Of a stretch of 64,000 bases of DNA, positions 38,760 to 52,547 are shown one piece after another. The notes under the pieces were generated by a model, which was not told the origin of the DNA, made no database searches, and worked only from the letters and a program-made list of their open reading frames with translations. Position 1 is the stretch's first letter; every line of letters begins with the position of its first letter. The DNA is from Oreocharis arfaki (Eukaryota > Chordata > Aves > Passeriformes > Paramythiidae), in contig VZRR01010919.1 in NCBI GenBank assembly GCA_013398015.1, forward strand, positions 2,094,922-2,158,921, written 5' to 3'. The position numbers and the translations under genes are program-made.

Positions 38760-39380
38760 TGTCTTGGGGTGACTTTATGATGCTGTATCCCATATCGCCT
38801 AGATACGAATCCGGTGCCTTTCTGTGCCTTTAATCTGAGCCTGAGAGGAGGGAGAGAAAAAACCGAGTGAACTTTTCAAAGCAGTCTGTGCTCCAAGGTT
38901 GCTACTCCTCTGTGTGCTTCTGTGGCAGCAAGAGCAAAGGAAGCACCCTCGCTTTTTTTTCCAGCCAGCTTTTGGCTCTGTTTCTCCAGAGAGAGACAGA
39001 GAGTTAAAGCTTTTTTTTCTTCCTCAGATCCGACTTTTTCCCTTCTTCTTTTCTGGACTGTTACAACGACATCAGAACACACGGGGAGAACTTCCCATCA
39101 AGGCCCTGGAGGTGGGCCCAGGATGACACAGCTCCGAAGAGGAGAGAGAGACCACACCCGAAGAAGGACTTTAAAATCTTCCCAGGTTTCTCTCCACAGC
39201 GAGAGGTTTTATTATTCAGCACTATTATTCTTTTCCTGTGTGTTTGTTAAATAAATAGTTTTTTTCCCTTCACTTTCCTCTGAGGAAATATTTCTTTCCC
39301 AAATCTGTTGGAGGAGGGGTGGCTGTAACCTGCCTTCCATCAGAGGATATTTTCCTCCAAATCTGCATCAAACTGGCACA
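38760..39380 (+). mobile_element. Solo LTR of an endogenous retrovirus
   Basis: The element begins TGTCTTGGGGTGACTTTATG and ends ACTGGCACA, giving TG...CA ends over 621 bp. It is flanked by GAGAG and GAAAG, a probable 5-bp target duplication with one mismatch, which would suit an ERVL-like integrase. An AATAAA at 39,250-39,255 sits where a polyadenylation signal is expected, followed by a T-rich stretch. The overall sequence resembles LTRs I associate with songbird genomes, but the family name is not certain. No internal retroviral coding region flanks it, so it is a solo LTR. Open frames inside it are not genes. Confidence 0.75.
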
Positions 39381-41673
39381 GAAAGATATACTTTAAAAGC
39401 AAACAAACATTGCTCTGACCACTTAAAAAAAGCTGGATAACATGCACTCTAAAAACGTGAATCACCTGCATGGTGTTCAGTGGAATGGAATTTCATGGCA
39501 TTTTATACTAAATGAAAACACCAACACTTATGTGAGGATTCATGGGTTTATGACAGCATCACCCAAAGAATTGTTCCACTCATGTGGAGACATCAACCTG
39601 TGGAGTAAGTTTTCTATGGCATGAAGAACAGAAGCACAATTAGACTGTAGAAAATCCAAAGAAATATTTTATAGTCAACATATTACTCAGAGGAAAAAAA
39701 AAATTCTTTAGCAGTTGAAATCACACATCTTCAAGGGAGCAGATTAAGCTTTTATTTTTCCAGAAGCTTTTTCTTTTTACAAGTTTGAATTTGAGTTGTT
39801 GAAAAGATATGCCTGCAAATTATATTTTAAATTTTCTAATGACCTGTTTCCTTAGAGAAAAAGTGAACAGCACCTGCCTATTTTATTTGTTGCCAGGCAG
39901 AACAAAGAATACATCTTAAACAGAAATACAGTGTATTTCTGTACACAGGTACTCACACAAAGGCATGTTGGATGTAGACAGTCACATGGGCATCTTTTGT
40001 GTTCATGTTGCTATGGAAACAAACTTCTGTGTAATCAAACACATGATTATAAAGACATTCTAGCTCTTAAACAGAGTATGTGTCTTTTTTTTTTTTTTTT
40101 ACTTTTTAAATCTAGGAAAAAAGCTGGTTTATAAGGTTATAGAAGAGCTGCCAGTAGTCAAGAGCATGTGAAGCTAACAAAATTATAACATCTGAAATAC
40201 AAGGACTTTTCAATTCATAGTGTTTGTGTACTTAAACGTAACTTCAGAGACTAGCCCAAAAAGGCAGTAGATTACAGCATAAAGTTAGGACATTGCAGGT
40301 TTTGAATAATACAGAAAATCAGGCAGGTAAACCTGACATTTTCTTTGATTTCTTGGAAAAAAAATTTATAGGAAACTTTCACTGTGGAACTACTCATCTC
40401 AAACAGCATACCCATTAAAAAAAAGGGCGAATCAAAGAACTACGTTATATAGATTTAAGTTCCTGTTTTCCTGTTTTTTCACAGAACATTAAACAATTTC
40501 CATTCAATACCTGTATCTGTTTTATTTATCTTGGTCCATCTGCTCTGCAAATATTCTTGCAAAGCAGTTTCCCATGGCAACATCAAATATCACATAGTCT
40601 CAATCTTCAGTCAAAGCCCTTTTAACTGATCCACTCCTGAATTTCAAGCAGCATATTTTTCTGCAGTATTTAGGTAAATAATAAATGGACTATTTCATCA
40701 AGAAAAAAAAAGTCACATGAATGAAACAAATACCCATGAACACGCCCCTCTATTTAGGCATTTATTTTCTATTTTATTGTTTTAATAATTTCATTTTTCA
40801 AGGGCATTACATTTAAATCATCTAAGCAGAGGTGGGAGATATACGTTATTTAAAAAACCCTTTTGATCTGATGACAGTTTTTACTTTATTAAAATTTCAA
40901 AACCATTATGTTGCATGTACCAAAACAAATTGTGCATATGTTTTAAAGAATAAGGAAATAATATGCTGAAAAGTAAGTTTTGGAATGAAAAGACCACCAT
41001 GGCTGCTTACTATGGGACAACTTCTGATAGATATCACCACCTACAAATTATTACTAGCCCCTCTAATTTTCACGTCCTCATGTTTATAATGATCAAAGAA
41101 ATGTAAATAAGAGGAAAATTTCTCAATACATTTTCATTCAAGATAAACTAATAACATTGATTTCATGAAAGTAACTCCTATTTTACCTGAGATTCTATCT
41201 TGAGAACCCCTTCTCCATAAATTAAGACATGGGACAAATATACATTTTTAAGTGACGTTCTTCTGAAAAACTCTCTTAAAGTAAGCACCCAAAAAATCCC
41301 AAACTCTTCAGTAAATATTACCCTAGTCCTGAGCACACTGATTCTGTGTGAAATTGCAACAAAAGCATTGTTCAAGCAGTACATTAAAGAAGGAATGTTT
41401 AAACTTGGGCAAGCTAGCCTACTGAATTTCAAAGTCTGATATCTTTTATTTTAGATTTGCCTATCCAAAACCACCAAAATTAACTAGGAACAAGCCCTGT
41501 GGAGACCTGAAAGATAATCAGACCTTCTGGGTCACTCCTATACCACCATACTTTAGTTTATAGTAGTTTATAACCTAGAGCTGCTTTAAGAACTACTGCA
41601 ATTTAGCAATCTCCGATCCCTAATAAACAACACGATTGAATTCCCACAGTCATTTTCTACCAGCATCCCCTCC
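39381..41673. other. AT-rich stretch without recognised gene
   Basis: It contains a T18 run near 40,087, the RFX-like site at 40,007-40,020 and a minus-strand donor-like site near 41,185 with an open frame to its right (41,187-41,432). No supported exon or repeat. Confidence 0.4.
40007..40020 (+). promoter_or_regulatory. RFX X-box-like site GTTGCTATGGAAAC
   Basis: It differs at one base from the canonical X-box GTTGCCATGGAAAC bound by RFX factors. Only the motif supports it. The GTTGC part also overlaps a CATGTTG stretch. Confidence 0.4.
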
Positions 41674-42321
41674 TGTCCTGGTTATGGCTGGGATAAAGTT
41701 AGAATTCTTCTTAGTAGCTGGCACAGTGCTGTGTTTTGAATTCAAAATGAGAATAATGTTTATAATTCACTCTTGTTTTGGTTGTTGCTCAGTAGTGCTT
41801 ACCCTAAATCAAGGACTTTTCACTGTCCCTTGCTCTGCCAGTGAGGAGGTGCACAAGAAGCTGTGAGGGAGCATAGCTGGGACAGCTGACCCCAGCTGGC
41901 CAAAGGGATATTCCACACCACAGAATAGCATACCCAGTACGTAAACTGGGAGAGGTTGGCTGGAAAGAGCTGATCACTGTTTTGGGATGGGCTGGGCATT
42001 GGTGAGCAGTGGGTAAGAAATGGTACTGTGCATTACTTGTTTCTCTTGGGTTTTATTCATTGAATCATAGCATCAACCCTCTCCCTTTTTTTCATTACTA
42101 ACAGTATTATTATAATTATTATATTTTTATATTATATATATTTTATATATATATAATTTATATAAAATATTATTATATTTTATTTTGTTTCAATTATTAA
42201 ACCCATAAGCTCTTAACCTGTAAGCTTTACTTTTTTTTCTGATTCTCCTCCCTACTGGAGGGTAGAGGCAGGGAGTGGGTGAGTGGCTGCCTGATACTCA
42301 GTTGCCAGCTGGGGTTAAACC
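41674..42321 (+). mobile_element. Solo LTR of an avian ERVL-like endogenous retrovirus
   Basis: It begins TGTCCTGGTTATGGCTGGGA and runs through diagnostic stretches such as TAGTGCTTACCCTAAATCAA and ACAGCTGACCCCAGCTGGCC to CAGCTGGGGTTAAACC, a very common LTR type in neoavian genomes. The usual terminal bases after AAACC (ACGACA-like) are missing or mutated, so the right end is truncated. The expected TATA region reads AGTACGTAAAC (41,937-41,947) and is probably inactive. ATTAAA at 42,196-42,201 is at the poly(A) position. An A/T-rich expansion (about 42,105-42,190) lies just before it. No internal region is present. Confidence 0.88.
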
Positions 42322-45300
42322 TATTTTTCCCAATAATTTCATTGGGTTTTTGCAGGCACTCTCTTCTGCTTACCTTGGAATTTGGCCCAAACAGGTTTTA
42401 CAGATTGGTCTAGATTCCTGGTCTCTATGGTGAAATTCTGTACAATGACTCTGTTATTTTTAGATAGAAATGCTTCTTTACACGTTTTAGACATAAATGA
42501 GAGCATGGACTAATGAAGCAATACGGCATTTCTACAGAGCACAGGGCAGATCTGCAATAGGAGGACAGCCTAGCTGGTCTCTTGTGTATGCAGCAAGTAA
42601 GTCCACTTTATGAATATATGCAAATATTGCTGGAGAGATAAATCCAAAATACAAACACAAGAGCCCTCTGCCTGCAAATAAGAGCACATTAAATATGTCT
42701 TTACAAAACCACCTGTAAGCTCTCCTGTTACCTCTCCTATGCTTTACTACCCATCAGCCAAAGCACACTGCCTACAGTCATCAGCGGACAGAACTTCTAT
42801 TCGTGATGAACAATAGATGCATTTTATCACTACACTCTAAAAACCTTCATTCTGCATTTTTAATAGGTCATTAAAATAAGCCTGTGAATTTATGAGTGAT
42901 ATGTTTATGATTCTAATACATTTTATTTTTCAAGCAAAGACAGGTGGTAGCACTGATTCCATCAGTCACTAGGGTCATGCTAAAAACTGCTAAGTCAATC
43001 CTTAATTGTATGAGCCTAACTATGAATGTGTTTTATTATTCTGTACTGTACACAAAGTGTTTCTCTTAAATGTGTAGGTTGGTTTTCTTGGTTTGTAAGA
43101 AAATCAAAGTTAAAAACATTTCAGCCAAAATTACAGTGAAAGCTATAAAAAGTACATTACTTAAAGTTTTCATCAAACCACATGTGCTTTGTGTTTACCC
43201 ATCCATAGGAAGATTAGATTTCGACTCATTTTAAAATACCATAGTAAAAATATCAGTGATTAAATGACCAGCAATAGTAAATTTCATCCCATGCTACTGC
43301 ATGTGATACATATGAGATGAACCAGCTACAAGCAGAGCATGTTTTGAAAAATATTTTTCAAATATGCTACTTCAAAAGTTATGATTTAATCTCAAAACAA
43401 AATAGAAATTCTAACAGGACTAACATCCTGCTTTTTCTAACAATCTGTAAGGCTATAAAGACTTTAAGTTTTAACAATCTATTCTGCAAATGGCTAAGCA
43501 GCCAGCACCGTGTTCATTTATGCTTTGTCCTTTTAAGCTTTCAGGGTGCTGTGTAGCCATAGTAACTAGGCCTTTTCCCTGCGAAATCCATTAGCTGGCT
43601 TCAATCTAGGATTCAATACCACCATAATCAAAGCCAAAGATTAAAAAAAATTGTGATTAAGAAAAAGATTGTTGGTGACAAGCATTTCTTTTAAAAGCAA
43701 TTTCTGCATATCTGTGCTTTATACATAACAGCAAAAGAAACCAAAAGGTTAAAAGGACATCAAAAGATAAATTCAACATTCATTTTAAAACTAGGTTACC
43801 ATCAGGAATTACACACTACTACCTCAAACTAGATCTCCGAGCAAAACTAGCTCTCATTTGCATTAAGGGAGTCAGTGCTGCTGGTTGGCCATCAGTGAAA
43901 CAGCACAACAGATGAGCTTTCAGCCTTGCCATCTCACCCCCTTTCTGACAGCAGACTAGGCTGCAAGTATTAGAAAGGGAGACTAGGATTTGCACTGTGA
44001 TTTGGTCAAGGCCACACAAAAGATAAAAATCACCTTTCTTCCTACAGCATCTGTCGCGTGACAATACAGACAGACTACAAATAATGTCAGATCAGTATTG
44101 GACAAGGATTTTGTCAATGGGAAATGGAAAACCTTGGACTCTTATTCCATAAAGATGACTTTGAAATATGGCAGATATTTCAGAAGACCAGGATAAGCTC
44201 TCTCCTGTATCCAATTTGGATGGTGTTTTTAGTCATATCAGCACTAAACAACTTCAAATGCCAGCTCAGTCCTGACACTGGTTACAGATAAACTAAGCTA
44301 ATGACATTGCCACTGCTTGCTTGAGTCCTAATCACAAGAAGTTACACTTGGTAACTAGGAGGAGGCACATGTTTTGCAAGTAATTGGTATATATTCCATG
44401 GTTGGAATCTGAAAGTGAAGGAATATATTCCACTAACCATTAATTTAAAAACAAATTCCTTGAGTCTTGGTACTGGATACCATATTCCTTAACTGAAAAT
44501 TTTCATTGCCGCCTCAGCTATTTTACTGTTAGTTCAATGTCTGCTGATTTTTCAAATTCCATTTGCTTCTGCATTATATTAGAATCAAACATGATTCAAC
44601 GATAAAATATATGCCATGGCAAGAAGTGTGCATATATGGGCTGGGGGAAGGGAAGACATCCCCTTATAAGAGAAAATTAATCCATACTGGTATTTTATTT
44701 CTGCTTTATAGTTCCTTATCCTGCTACCGCCCTTCTTGTAACAAGCAACAAGACAAAATGGCAAGGCTGTGGTCATATAGGGTAAAGAAAGACTGCAGGA
44801 TTATTTTTAAGTGACCCCAAAAACTGCAAAATGAACTCATACTTGCATTCAATAGAATTTTAAAAAACCTCACAAAATATCATGAGAGTTACTTGAATCT
44901 AAACCTTCTCCTTTTTCCCTATAATACACAACTTGTAAAGCCCTGACCTCATTGAAGTTAACAGCAAAACTGCCATAACGTTCAGTAGGGCAAAGACTTC
45001 ACCCTATGTATATTTAATGACAAGGATGACATAAAGGAGGATTAAAGGCTATGCTTTCTCTGTCACTACAGCAGAGGATGAAGTCATGTCATCATAGCTC
45101 CTACACCCGACTTGTCCAGTGATTCTGTGATCATCACCTTGGCCCTGGTCTACAACAGAATGACAGCACATTTTAGAAGTCACACTGTAAAGCACAGTAA
45201 CAGTTTCCAAGAGTTCAGCTCTCAAAGAAAGATGCACAAAATGCTTCTTTCCTAGAAGTCCTGGTTCTGCCTTTCAAACAAGAACTGACAGAGGCTCACC

Positions 45301-48295
45301 TTTACTTCAAAACACTATAAGCATACTGAGGAAGGCAGGGATGTTCTTAACAGAACAGTTTGACGAGACACCCTTTGTCACTAGCAAAGGCTGTACAATT
45401 TCATCCAATCAGGCTATAGAACCACATATTGATAGAATACGAACTGCAATCTTAGGAGAAGAGGGCAAGATATACAGGTCCTTTCCTTTTTCCACCCAGT
45501 CTTCCTGGTGGAAAAAGCTTGTAACGGGAAGAAGCACTAACGGTAAAAATTACAATAATCAAATACAGCCCTGAATAGTATTCAGAAAAATATAATTACC
45601 AAAAAAACACACAAAAAAAAAAGAAAACCAAAGCAAAACCAAACCAAACCAACAACCAATCAAAAAAAACCCCAAAAAACCAACCAACCAACAACAACAA
45701 ATCAGAAAAGCTGGAGATTTGACAGAGTGTGAAGAGGTGTAGGTGCTCCCAACAGACTTGCAAGTGTGGCAGAATCCAATGAGAGCTTTTGCAAAAATAC
45801 ACAACTTAGAATGCCTTGAAAAACACCAAAGATTTTCTGTTCCCACAGGCTTTACATCAAAGTACTACACAGTATTGTTTATGTACATACCTGTTAAAGT
45901 CACTTTAATATTCATCTACATTTATTCCATAACATTTTTTTTTAAATTCAAAAATGTCAAAATTCCATTGTTCCTTCTTTTTCTCATTAAACTAAGAGAG
46001 ACACCTAAATTTTAAGCCATGTATTTTCATAGCTTTGGTTTTCCCCGGATTTAGTTCTAAGGTGTTAATGCTTTTAAAGCCCTAAGAACAATCCACAAGT
46101 TTTAAATTATGAGAAAGTACAAGTTAAACCTCTCTTTAAAACCTGAAGAACAAATTAAAATAAACTTAGAAGAAGACTAGTCATCAGAAGTTTAATTTTG
46201 CTTGGCATGACAAAACAGAAGAACCTTACACAAAAAAAATGCCCATTTATCATCTTCATCTGAGGAGGCTCTGCAAGGATGTTTTCTATGTCCAAGGATA
46301 TTACTTCCTTCACATAAACCCCTCTGCTTACTCTCCATTCCAGCATTCTACAGCTGCCATAGTTACCATTTTGCATGACCACACTGTGAGTGGTGACCTC
46401 ACACTCAATAAATCCCCAAAGGCTCAATGTTTGCAAAATATTTCAAGATTTGTGCAGAAATTTTGCCATAACTTTTCACTTGGCAGGCCCAAGGCACATG
46501 CAAACAAATGCCTCTTTTTGAAGAGTAGGTATTTTATTTGCTGAACTGCAAACTTTCAGCCTCAATGAGAGCATAGGGAGCGAATGAAGGTATAGGAACC
46601 GGAACCAACACAACTCATTAAATATATTCTAAGAATTTCAACATGCAATTTTCACTATGATTCAAACTGTTTAAATAAGAAAGGTGACCCAAGTGGAAGC
46701 AGGTCTCCTCTTTCCAAATTCTAAAAGTAGTGAAGAAAAATCCTCAAAAATTCCTAAACCACAAGTTAGTAAGCAGGACCTGAGTCTTACAGCAATTATA
46801 GATTGACCATCCATAGATGGTTTCATCATAGCTACCATGAGCACAAAATACACAACCAGAAACCATTCTCCTGAGATGGCAAAAACAGACCATAGTGGTG
46901 ACAATCTGTATGTCAGGTGTCATGATCATAACAGATAAGTCACTTAACTACAGTCTCATAATAAATAAAAGGAAATATATTGGATTTCTGGATGAGGTCC
47001 CATACCTTAGCCCTTAAGGATTAGGGAATATAAAGAATTCTGCTTAGAGGAATCATGTGCTGTGTTTGAAACCATTAATGGAATACAGATTACTGTCTAT
47101 TGACTGATATATAAAATTCAGGTATAGATTGCACCTATCCAAGAAGAAGAACTTTCCGAAATTAGAAATGAATCTACATTTACTAAACGTGGTGTTGTAT
47201 CCTTGAACTCCGCTAGAAGTTTCCAAAGAAAAACTCTTCTCCCTACTTTTCCTGCAGATGAAAAGCACACACATGATTATAGAAACTGTCCTAACTCCCA
47301 GATATGTGCTTGTCACAAAAAATATAAGGTAAAGATTGAATAACTTGAAATACTTTCTTTCAACAAATTAGAATAGACTTCATCCCATTCAGTTTGATCT
47401 ATTCTGTTAGATCAGATGCCTTACATGCCACTCAACTTTCATCTTTCCTACATCCCAAATCAAAAGAGAACATGATGAGACGACAAGAATCCATCTGGAT
47501 TACATGAATATGATGCTAACAGGGAAAGGGACCTAATGGAGTTACGAAAACATCATATCCATCCACTTATTAGCATACATAAAACTTGTAAATCAGAATT
47601 TTTTGTCACAGAGCATCTCTAGCTCAAGAGTTAACACTAAGGATCAGAAGTGAGAGAAGGTTATTTTCATATTCATCCTGTGATCTTTCATATGCAAAGC
47701 AGCATCACCCTGTTCCTCATCTCTCAAAACTGCACTCTTATATGAACATACTTGAAGATTCCGCACTGGTTTTAACCTCAGAATAACAATGACTAAAAGC
47801 CATCTGTGACAGCCCAGCACCTTGCCATAGATGCATTTATTTCCCTACTTGGTATGTTTGGCATCTTTCTCACTTATATGTGACCACATTTTTTTAAGTT
47901 ACTCTTCTGATGACACTAACCCTGCTGATCTCTGGTTTCCCCATGTAGACAGAGCAACTAGAAAGGTTCTTGTCTTTCCATAATTTCCACCCTGGCCTGG
48001 CATGAAAACAGGAGGACACTGGAAGATCAGTAGATTATCTAGAGCCAGATGAAGCAGATGTTAATGCTTCCCATGAGCCTCAGAAATAAGGAAGCCAGAT
48101 TTCTGTAGTTGCTGATTAGCTTTTTAGGTGAATTATATTAACAACACACTATTGCCTTCTGCAAAATATTTTGGTCTCTGTGCACAGACTACCACATTTC
48201 CACGTGTATTTAAAAATCCTTGCTCATACCAACAGCTGGTATTAATCAAGTTTTCCATCTAAAATCAACAGTGATCAACAATGAAAACTGTCCAC
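42322..48295. other. AT-rich stretch without recognised gene
   Basis: No gene or known interspersed repeat was recognised apart from the A/C-rich tract at 45,597-45,701. A donor-like GTATGT near 45,890 on the minus strand has no usable acceptor. Confidence 0.4.
45597..45701. repeat. A/C-only low-complexity tract
   Basis: About 105 bp almost wholly A and C, with AAACC, CCAAC and ACAAC units and several A7-A10 runs. The plus strand is the A/C strand. Confidence 0.8.
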
Positions 48296-48299
48296 AGTG

Positions 48300-49266
48300 T
48301 TGAGCTCAAAGAGTTGTGTATCAGAAGCACCAACTACAGCCATAGGACAGCCATCAAAGACACAGCCCAGGTGTCAATATGAGAGCCCATATTGTTCAAT
48401 ACCTCCATCAATAACTTGCAAGGTGAGACAGAGTGCACCTTCAGCAAGTTCACAGACAACACAAAACTAGAAGTAGTTGATCCATCAGAGGGTTGTGTTG
48501 CTATTAAGAGGAACCTTGATAGGCTGAGAAAAAAGACATGAAATGCAACAAAGGAGAAGTGCAAAGTCCTGTACCTGTGGAGGAACACCAGGCCACGGGA
48601 TGGGCTGGGGGCCAAATCACTGGGAAGCAGCTTCTCCAAGTGGGACCTGAGGGTACTGGTAGACAAGCTGACCACAAGCCAGCAGTGTGCCCTCACAGCA
48701 AAGAAGGCTCACAGCCACTTGACCTCACCAGGAGGTCAAAAGCTGTTCAGTACTAGTGAGAAACATCTGGAGGGCTGACTCCAGCCCCGAACTCCCCAGT
48801 ACAAGAGAGCACAGTGAAGGAAGTTCCACGAAGGGCAACAAAGATAACTAAGGGACAAAGGCATCTTTTGTACGAGAAGCTAAGAGAGATGGGGGTATTC
48901 AGCATGGTGAAGAGAAGCCTCAGGGAGATCTTATCCACATTTAGAAATATTTAATGAGAGGCATAATGGGAAGAGAGAGACTGGTGTTTGCCAAGAGTGC
49001 CCAGTCACAGGGCAGAGGGAAATGGACACAAACTGAAATACAGGAAATCACAGTTAAACATCAGGAAAGCCCTTCTTATGGTCAGATTGGGCAAACATTG
49101 GAAAATGTCACCAGGGTTGATTGCAGAGTCTTCATCCTTGTATAAGCTCAAAAAATGACTTGATACAGACCTGTGCAACCTACTAAACGTCACCCTGCTG
49201 CAAGCAGCGAAGTTGTGCTGCACAATCTCCAGAGGTCCCTTCCAACCTCAACTACTCTGTGATTCT
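48300..49266 (+). mobile_element. CR1 LINE, 5'-truncated copy
   Basis: It starts inside the reverse transcriptase (GTGTCAATATGAGAGCCCAT, CCATCAATAACTTGCAAGG) and continues through 'agccagcagtgtgccctcac' to the end GGTCCCTTCCAACCTCAACT and CTGTGATTCT. It is close to the 37.2-38.1 kb part of the larger CR1, including the TCAATA-CGAGAGCC-like region, so both probably belong to one subfamily. Frameshifts and stops are frequent. Confidence 0.93.
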
Positions 49267-52200
49267 CTTAAGAATGAACACATCTTATTAAAAAAAAAAC
49301 CTTTTAAAAAATCTTAAAATAAACAAATAAACTAGGGACAAGTTTTTATAGGAATAAGTATTCTGTGATTTCTTTTTTTCAATTGCCTTACACTATAATT
49401 TTTTTCATAATGTGAACACTTGGATTTCATTGTGTAAATTTTTCAAAATACCATCTGTTTTCCAAGTCCTCCTAGATTTTGCCATTAATAAATCTCAATC
49501 CCTGCCATCCTCATTCACTATATAAAACAGGCATTGTGTATCACTCATAATATGAAAAAAAATTCTCAAAGTTTGAAATTCTCTATGAAGTGAGCTGTAT
49601 CTCTCATTTTGCATTTCCTACTTAAGGGATGACTGTTTTACAATTTAAATGTTATGTCAACTCATCCATAACCTTCTTTTATGTTCTATTTCAACCCTTC
49701 GTGAATAGAATATTAGTCTATCATTTAAATTAATATTTAATTGAAGAAAACTCAGTTCTCTGAGTTTATGAATTTGAGAATTCATAGCACCTAGCTGTCA
49801 AGTGATATCCAGGAAGCTGTCATGAGGAAGAAGTACGACACATACCTTCCTGTCCCCAAATGCTGTATCCTATTACAGACCCTCATTCCTAACACAGCAA
49901 CAGGGAGCCATTCTACCTCCCCTTGAAACAATTTTTCCCACCTACAAATCCAGCTAGATTTTTTTCTTAATTGAAATCATCACTAGCTTATTATTTTTAT
50001 GCTGAGTTCATTTAAACCTAGGTGTCTTCCAAGCCGAGTTACCAGGAGGCTGCTCAAATGATCCTTTTTCTAAAATCAAGGAAGGAAGTAAAGGCAGAAG
50101 AAAAAGAAAGGGAGGATTTTTGAGGTATTGCTGAGTTAGAACTGCTTATGAATCTACATCTGCAGAAACCAAAAGAAAGTATAAAACAGGGTGAAGGATA
50201 CATAACCAGTGACAGAGTGCATAAACTTCACTAGGTCATAGAGTATCTGGTGTTTGTTTCCTTATAACAACAAAATACACTAGGGATGACTTAGAACTAA
50301 GACAGAGAGGTGTCATAACATAGCCTTTCACGTCTGTACCATGATTTCTGCAGAGAGAAAATAAGATTTGCTATCTGTGATGGTGCCCCCCAGAAGTAGC
50401 ATTGGCGCATTTAGGTGACTGCCCATCCCAGTGTGCCTCCTTGCTAAACTGACAAAGCCTTACTTAACAAGCTAAGGGAAGTACAGCTGGAATGCCTGCA
50501 TATCTAAGATGCAAATACGATGAAAATGTTGTCATAAAGTTGAAGCAAAACATTTAAGTTCATGCCTCAGGCAATCCAATTTCCGGAACAGAAGAAACAT
50601 TCAAGGCACTGTCTGACCAGTACTAGCCCCTCTCACTTAATATTTTCAGTCCACAATTCCGTATCCTATACTCACAAAATCTCCACTGCATAACTTCTTT
50701 TCTCTGCGAGAAAGGACGCACTATTATACACCCTTTACATTATACATTACACTATTATACTGCCTTTACATTAATTAAACCAAACCACAATATTGTAATT
50801 GCTCTAGGAAAACTGTGCAACGTGTCAAGACAATATGTATACCTTGAATTCCTAAAGTAAATGGCTAGTGTTAAGAAAAATCTTGATAAAGAAACTGCCA
50901 TAGGAACAAAACCATTTTTAGCTGAAACGTTTTTCTCCACCTTTCTCGGTAAAAGAACAAAAACAAAAACAAACAAAACACCAAACTCAGCTCCATTTTA
51001 CTTATGCACAAGCAATGTGTATCTTCTCAGTAAGATACTTTTTCCTAGTAAATACTCAAGGAATACCAGCATTTCAGTCACTGCTACACTGAAGTATTCT
51101 ACACTTCATAAACTCAAGATACTATTTGGCCACTGAAAACATGAAAACACAATTATCAGTTTGTTTCTAATTTTTTTCCAGTAGCTGACTTTTGAAGACC
51201 AGGGGAGCTTCACTAGAACTGAAAAGGGCTCTTAAGAGCTTAAGAAAAAAAAAAGGAGAGAAAGGTAAGCTCTGTAATTTAAACAATAGCTGGCATTTGC
51301 TTCAGCTTCTTCTGTAAGTGTGTTGCCGCACACTGCAATGGTCACTCAAATTTGCCAGAATCCAAAATCCATTCGGTGGATTTACTCACAGCACTGCTTT
51401 AAGCTGATGTCATCAAGTACAATAAATTCTTACAAATTGATGCAGCACGTTTTTCCTGAAAATTAGTTAGAATGAAGAATGAAATCTTGGAATAAGGAAT
51501 TTGGTTCCAGAGGGTAAGCAGAATGAAACGTTTTGCACAGTCATCTTCCTCCATCCCCACACTGCAAGTTTCTTTGTACTGGCCTCAGACTGAGCCTGAA
51601 ATTCAGGCAAGTATCTGGTTTGTAACAAACTCCAAGCAGTTCTTTTCCAATCTTCCAGAAGACCTTTCTAACCATCTTTTAAAACTGAACCCACAGAAGC
51701 CTGCCTGCTTCCCAAAAGCCCATCTTACTGCCTGCTTTAAGCCTTTCTAGCCACCTGAGTGAGTCTCTGACTACCTGCTCCACCCAGCCTACCAAAGCCA
51801 TTCCCCAGGCAAATATGGGGAGCTGCTTGCTGGCAAGAAACAGTCACCCCTTCAACACTGTGGTTTCTACCAAAGAACATTTCTTAGCATCTGAAGGAAG
51901 GCAGCCCTGTTCTACAATGCTGTAGTTATGTCCCTTTCAGCAGAAGCAGATAAAGAGCAGGTAATAAACCGCAAACAAGCCGCACAGAGTAAGCATCACA
52001 CATCTATGCAGATTCTTAAATTATTAGGTAGGTAACACCTCTACAGATGTGCAAATTTGAAATGATTTGAGGTAAAGCTCATATAAGAAACATATATTTC
52101 TGCAGATTCCTTCCCCCTATCTAAGTAGCATTTGTTCTCTGCTGCTTACGCATGTTTTTCCAATACACTCTGCCTCATTGAAGCACTACATGCTGGCTAA

Positions 52201-52485
52201 AACACACTTACGGATCCCATTTTTTTGTCATTAATTACTTCAGACATCAAGTTCTGCAGCTCAAAGCTCATCATCTCAAAACTCAATCACTGTTCTGCAC
52301 TAAAGTAAATATCCCCAAGATACATCATCAAGCATATTTTCCACGTCATCTGTAGAGGCTGAAAATTGTCCTTCTATTACAGTTCACTTGAAATGGAACT
52401 GAATTGAGAAAGAAAATGATCATCATCTTCCAGGTCCCTGTTGAGATGTAAAACCTCAGAGAAAAAAAAAATCAGATTCTTCAGA

Positions 52486-52547
52486 AAAGAAAAATAAAAC
52501 CAGCAACCAAACCCAGCAAATGAAAAAAAACAAAAAACCAACCCACC
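52486..52547. repeat. A/C-rich low-complexity tract
   Basis: About 60 bp dominated by A and C on the plus strand (AACCAAACC, AAAAACCAACCC). Confidence 0.6.

Noticed and set aside
38899..39254. Two overlapping plus-strand frames of 75 and 110 codons
   Set aside because: They lie wholly inside the solo LTR and reflect its sequence, not a gene.
48334..48696. Minus-strand 120-codon frame
   Set aside because: Antisense of a CR1 copy.
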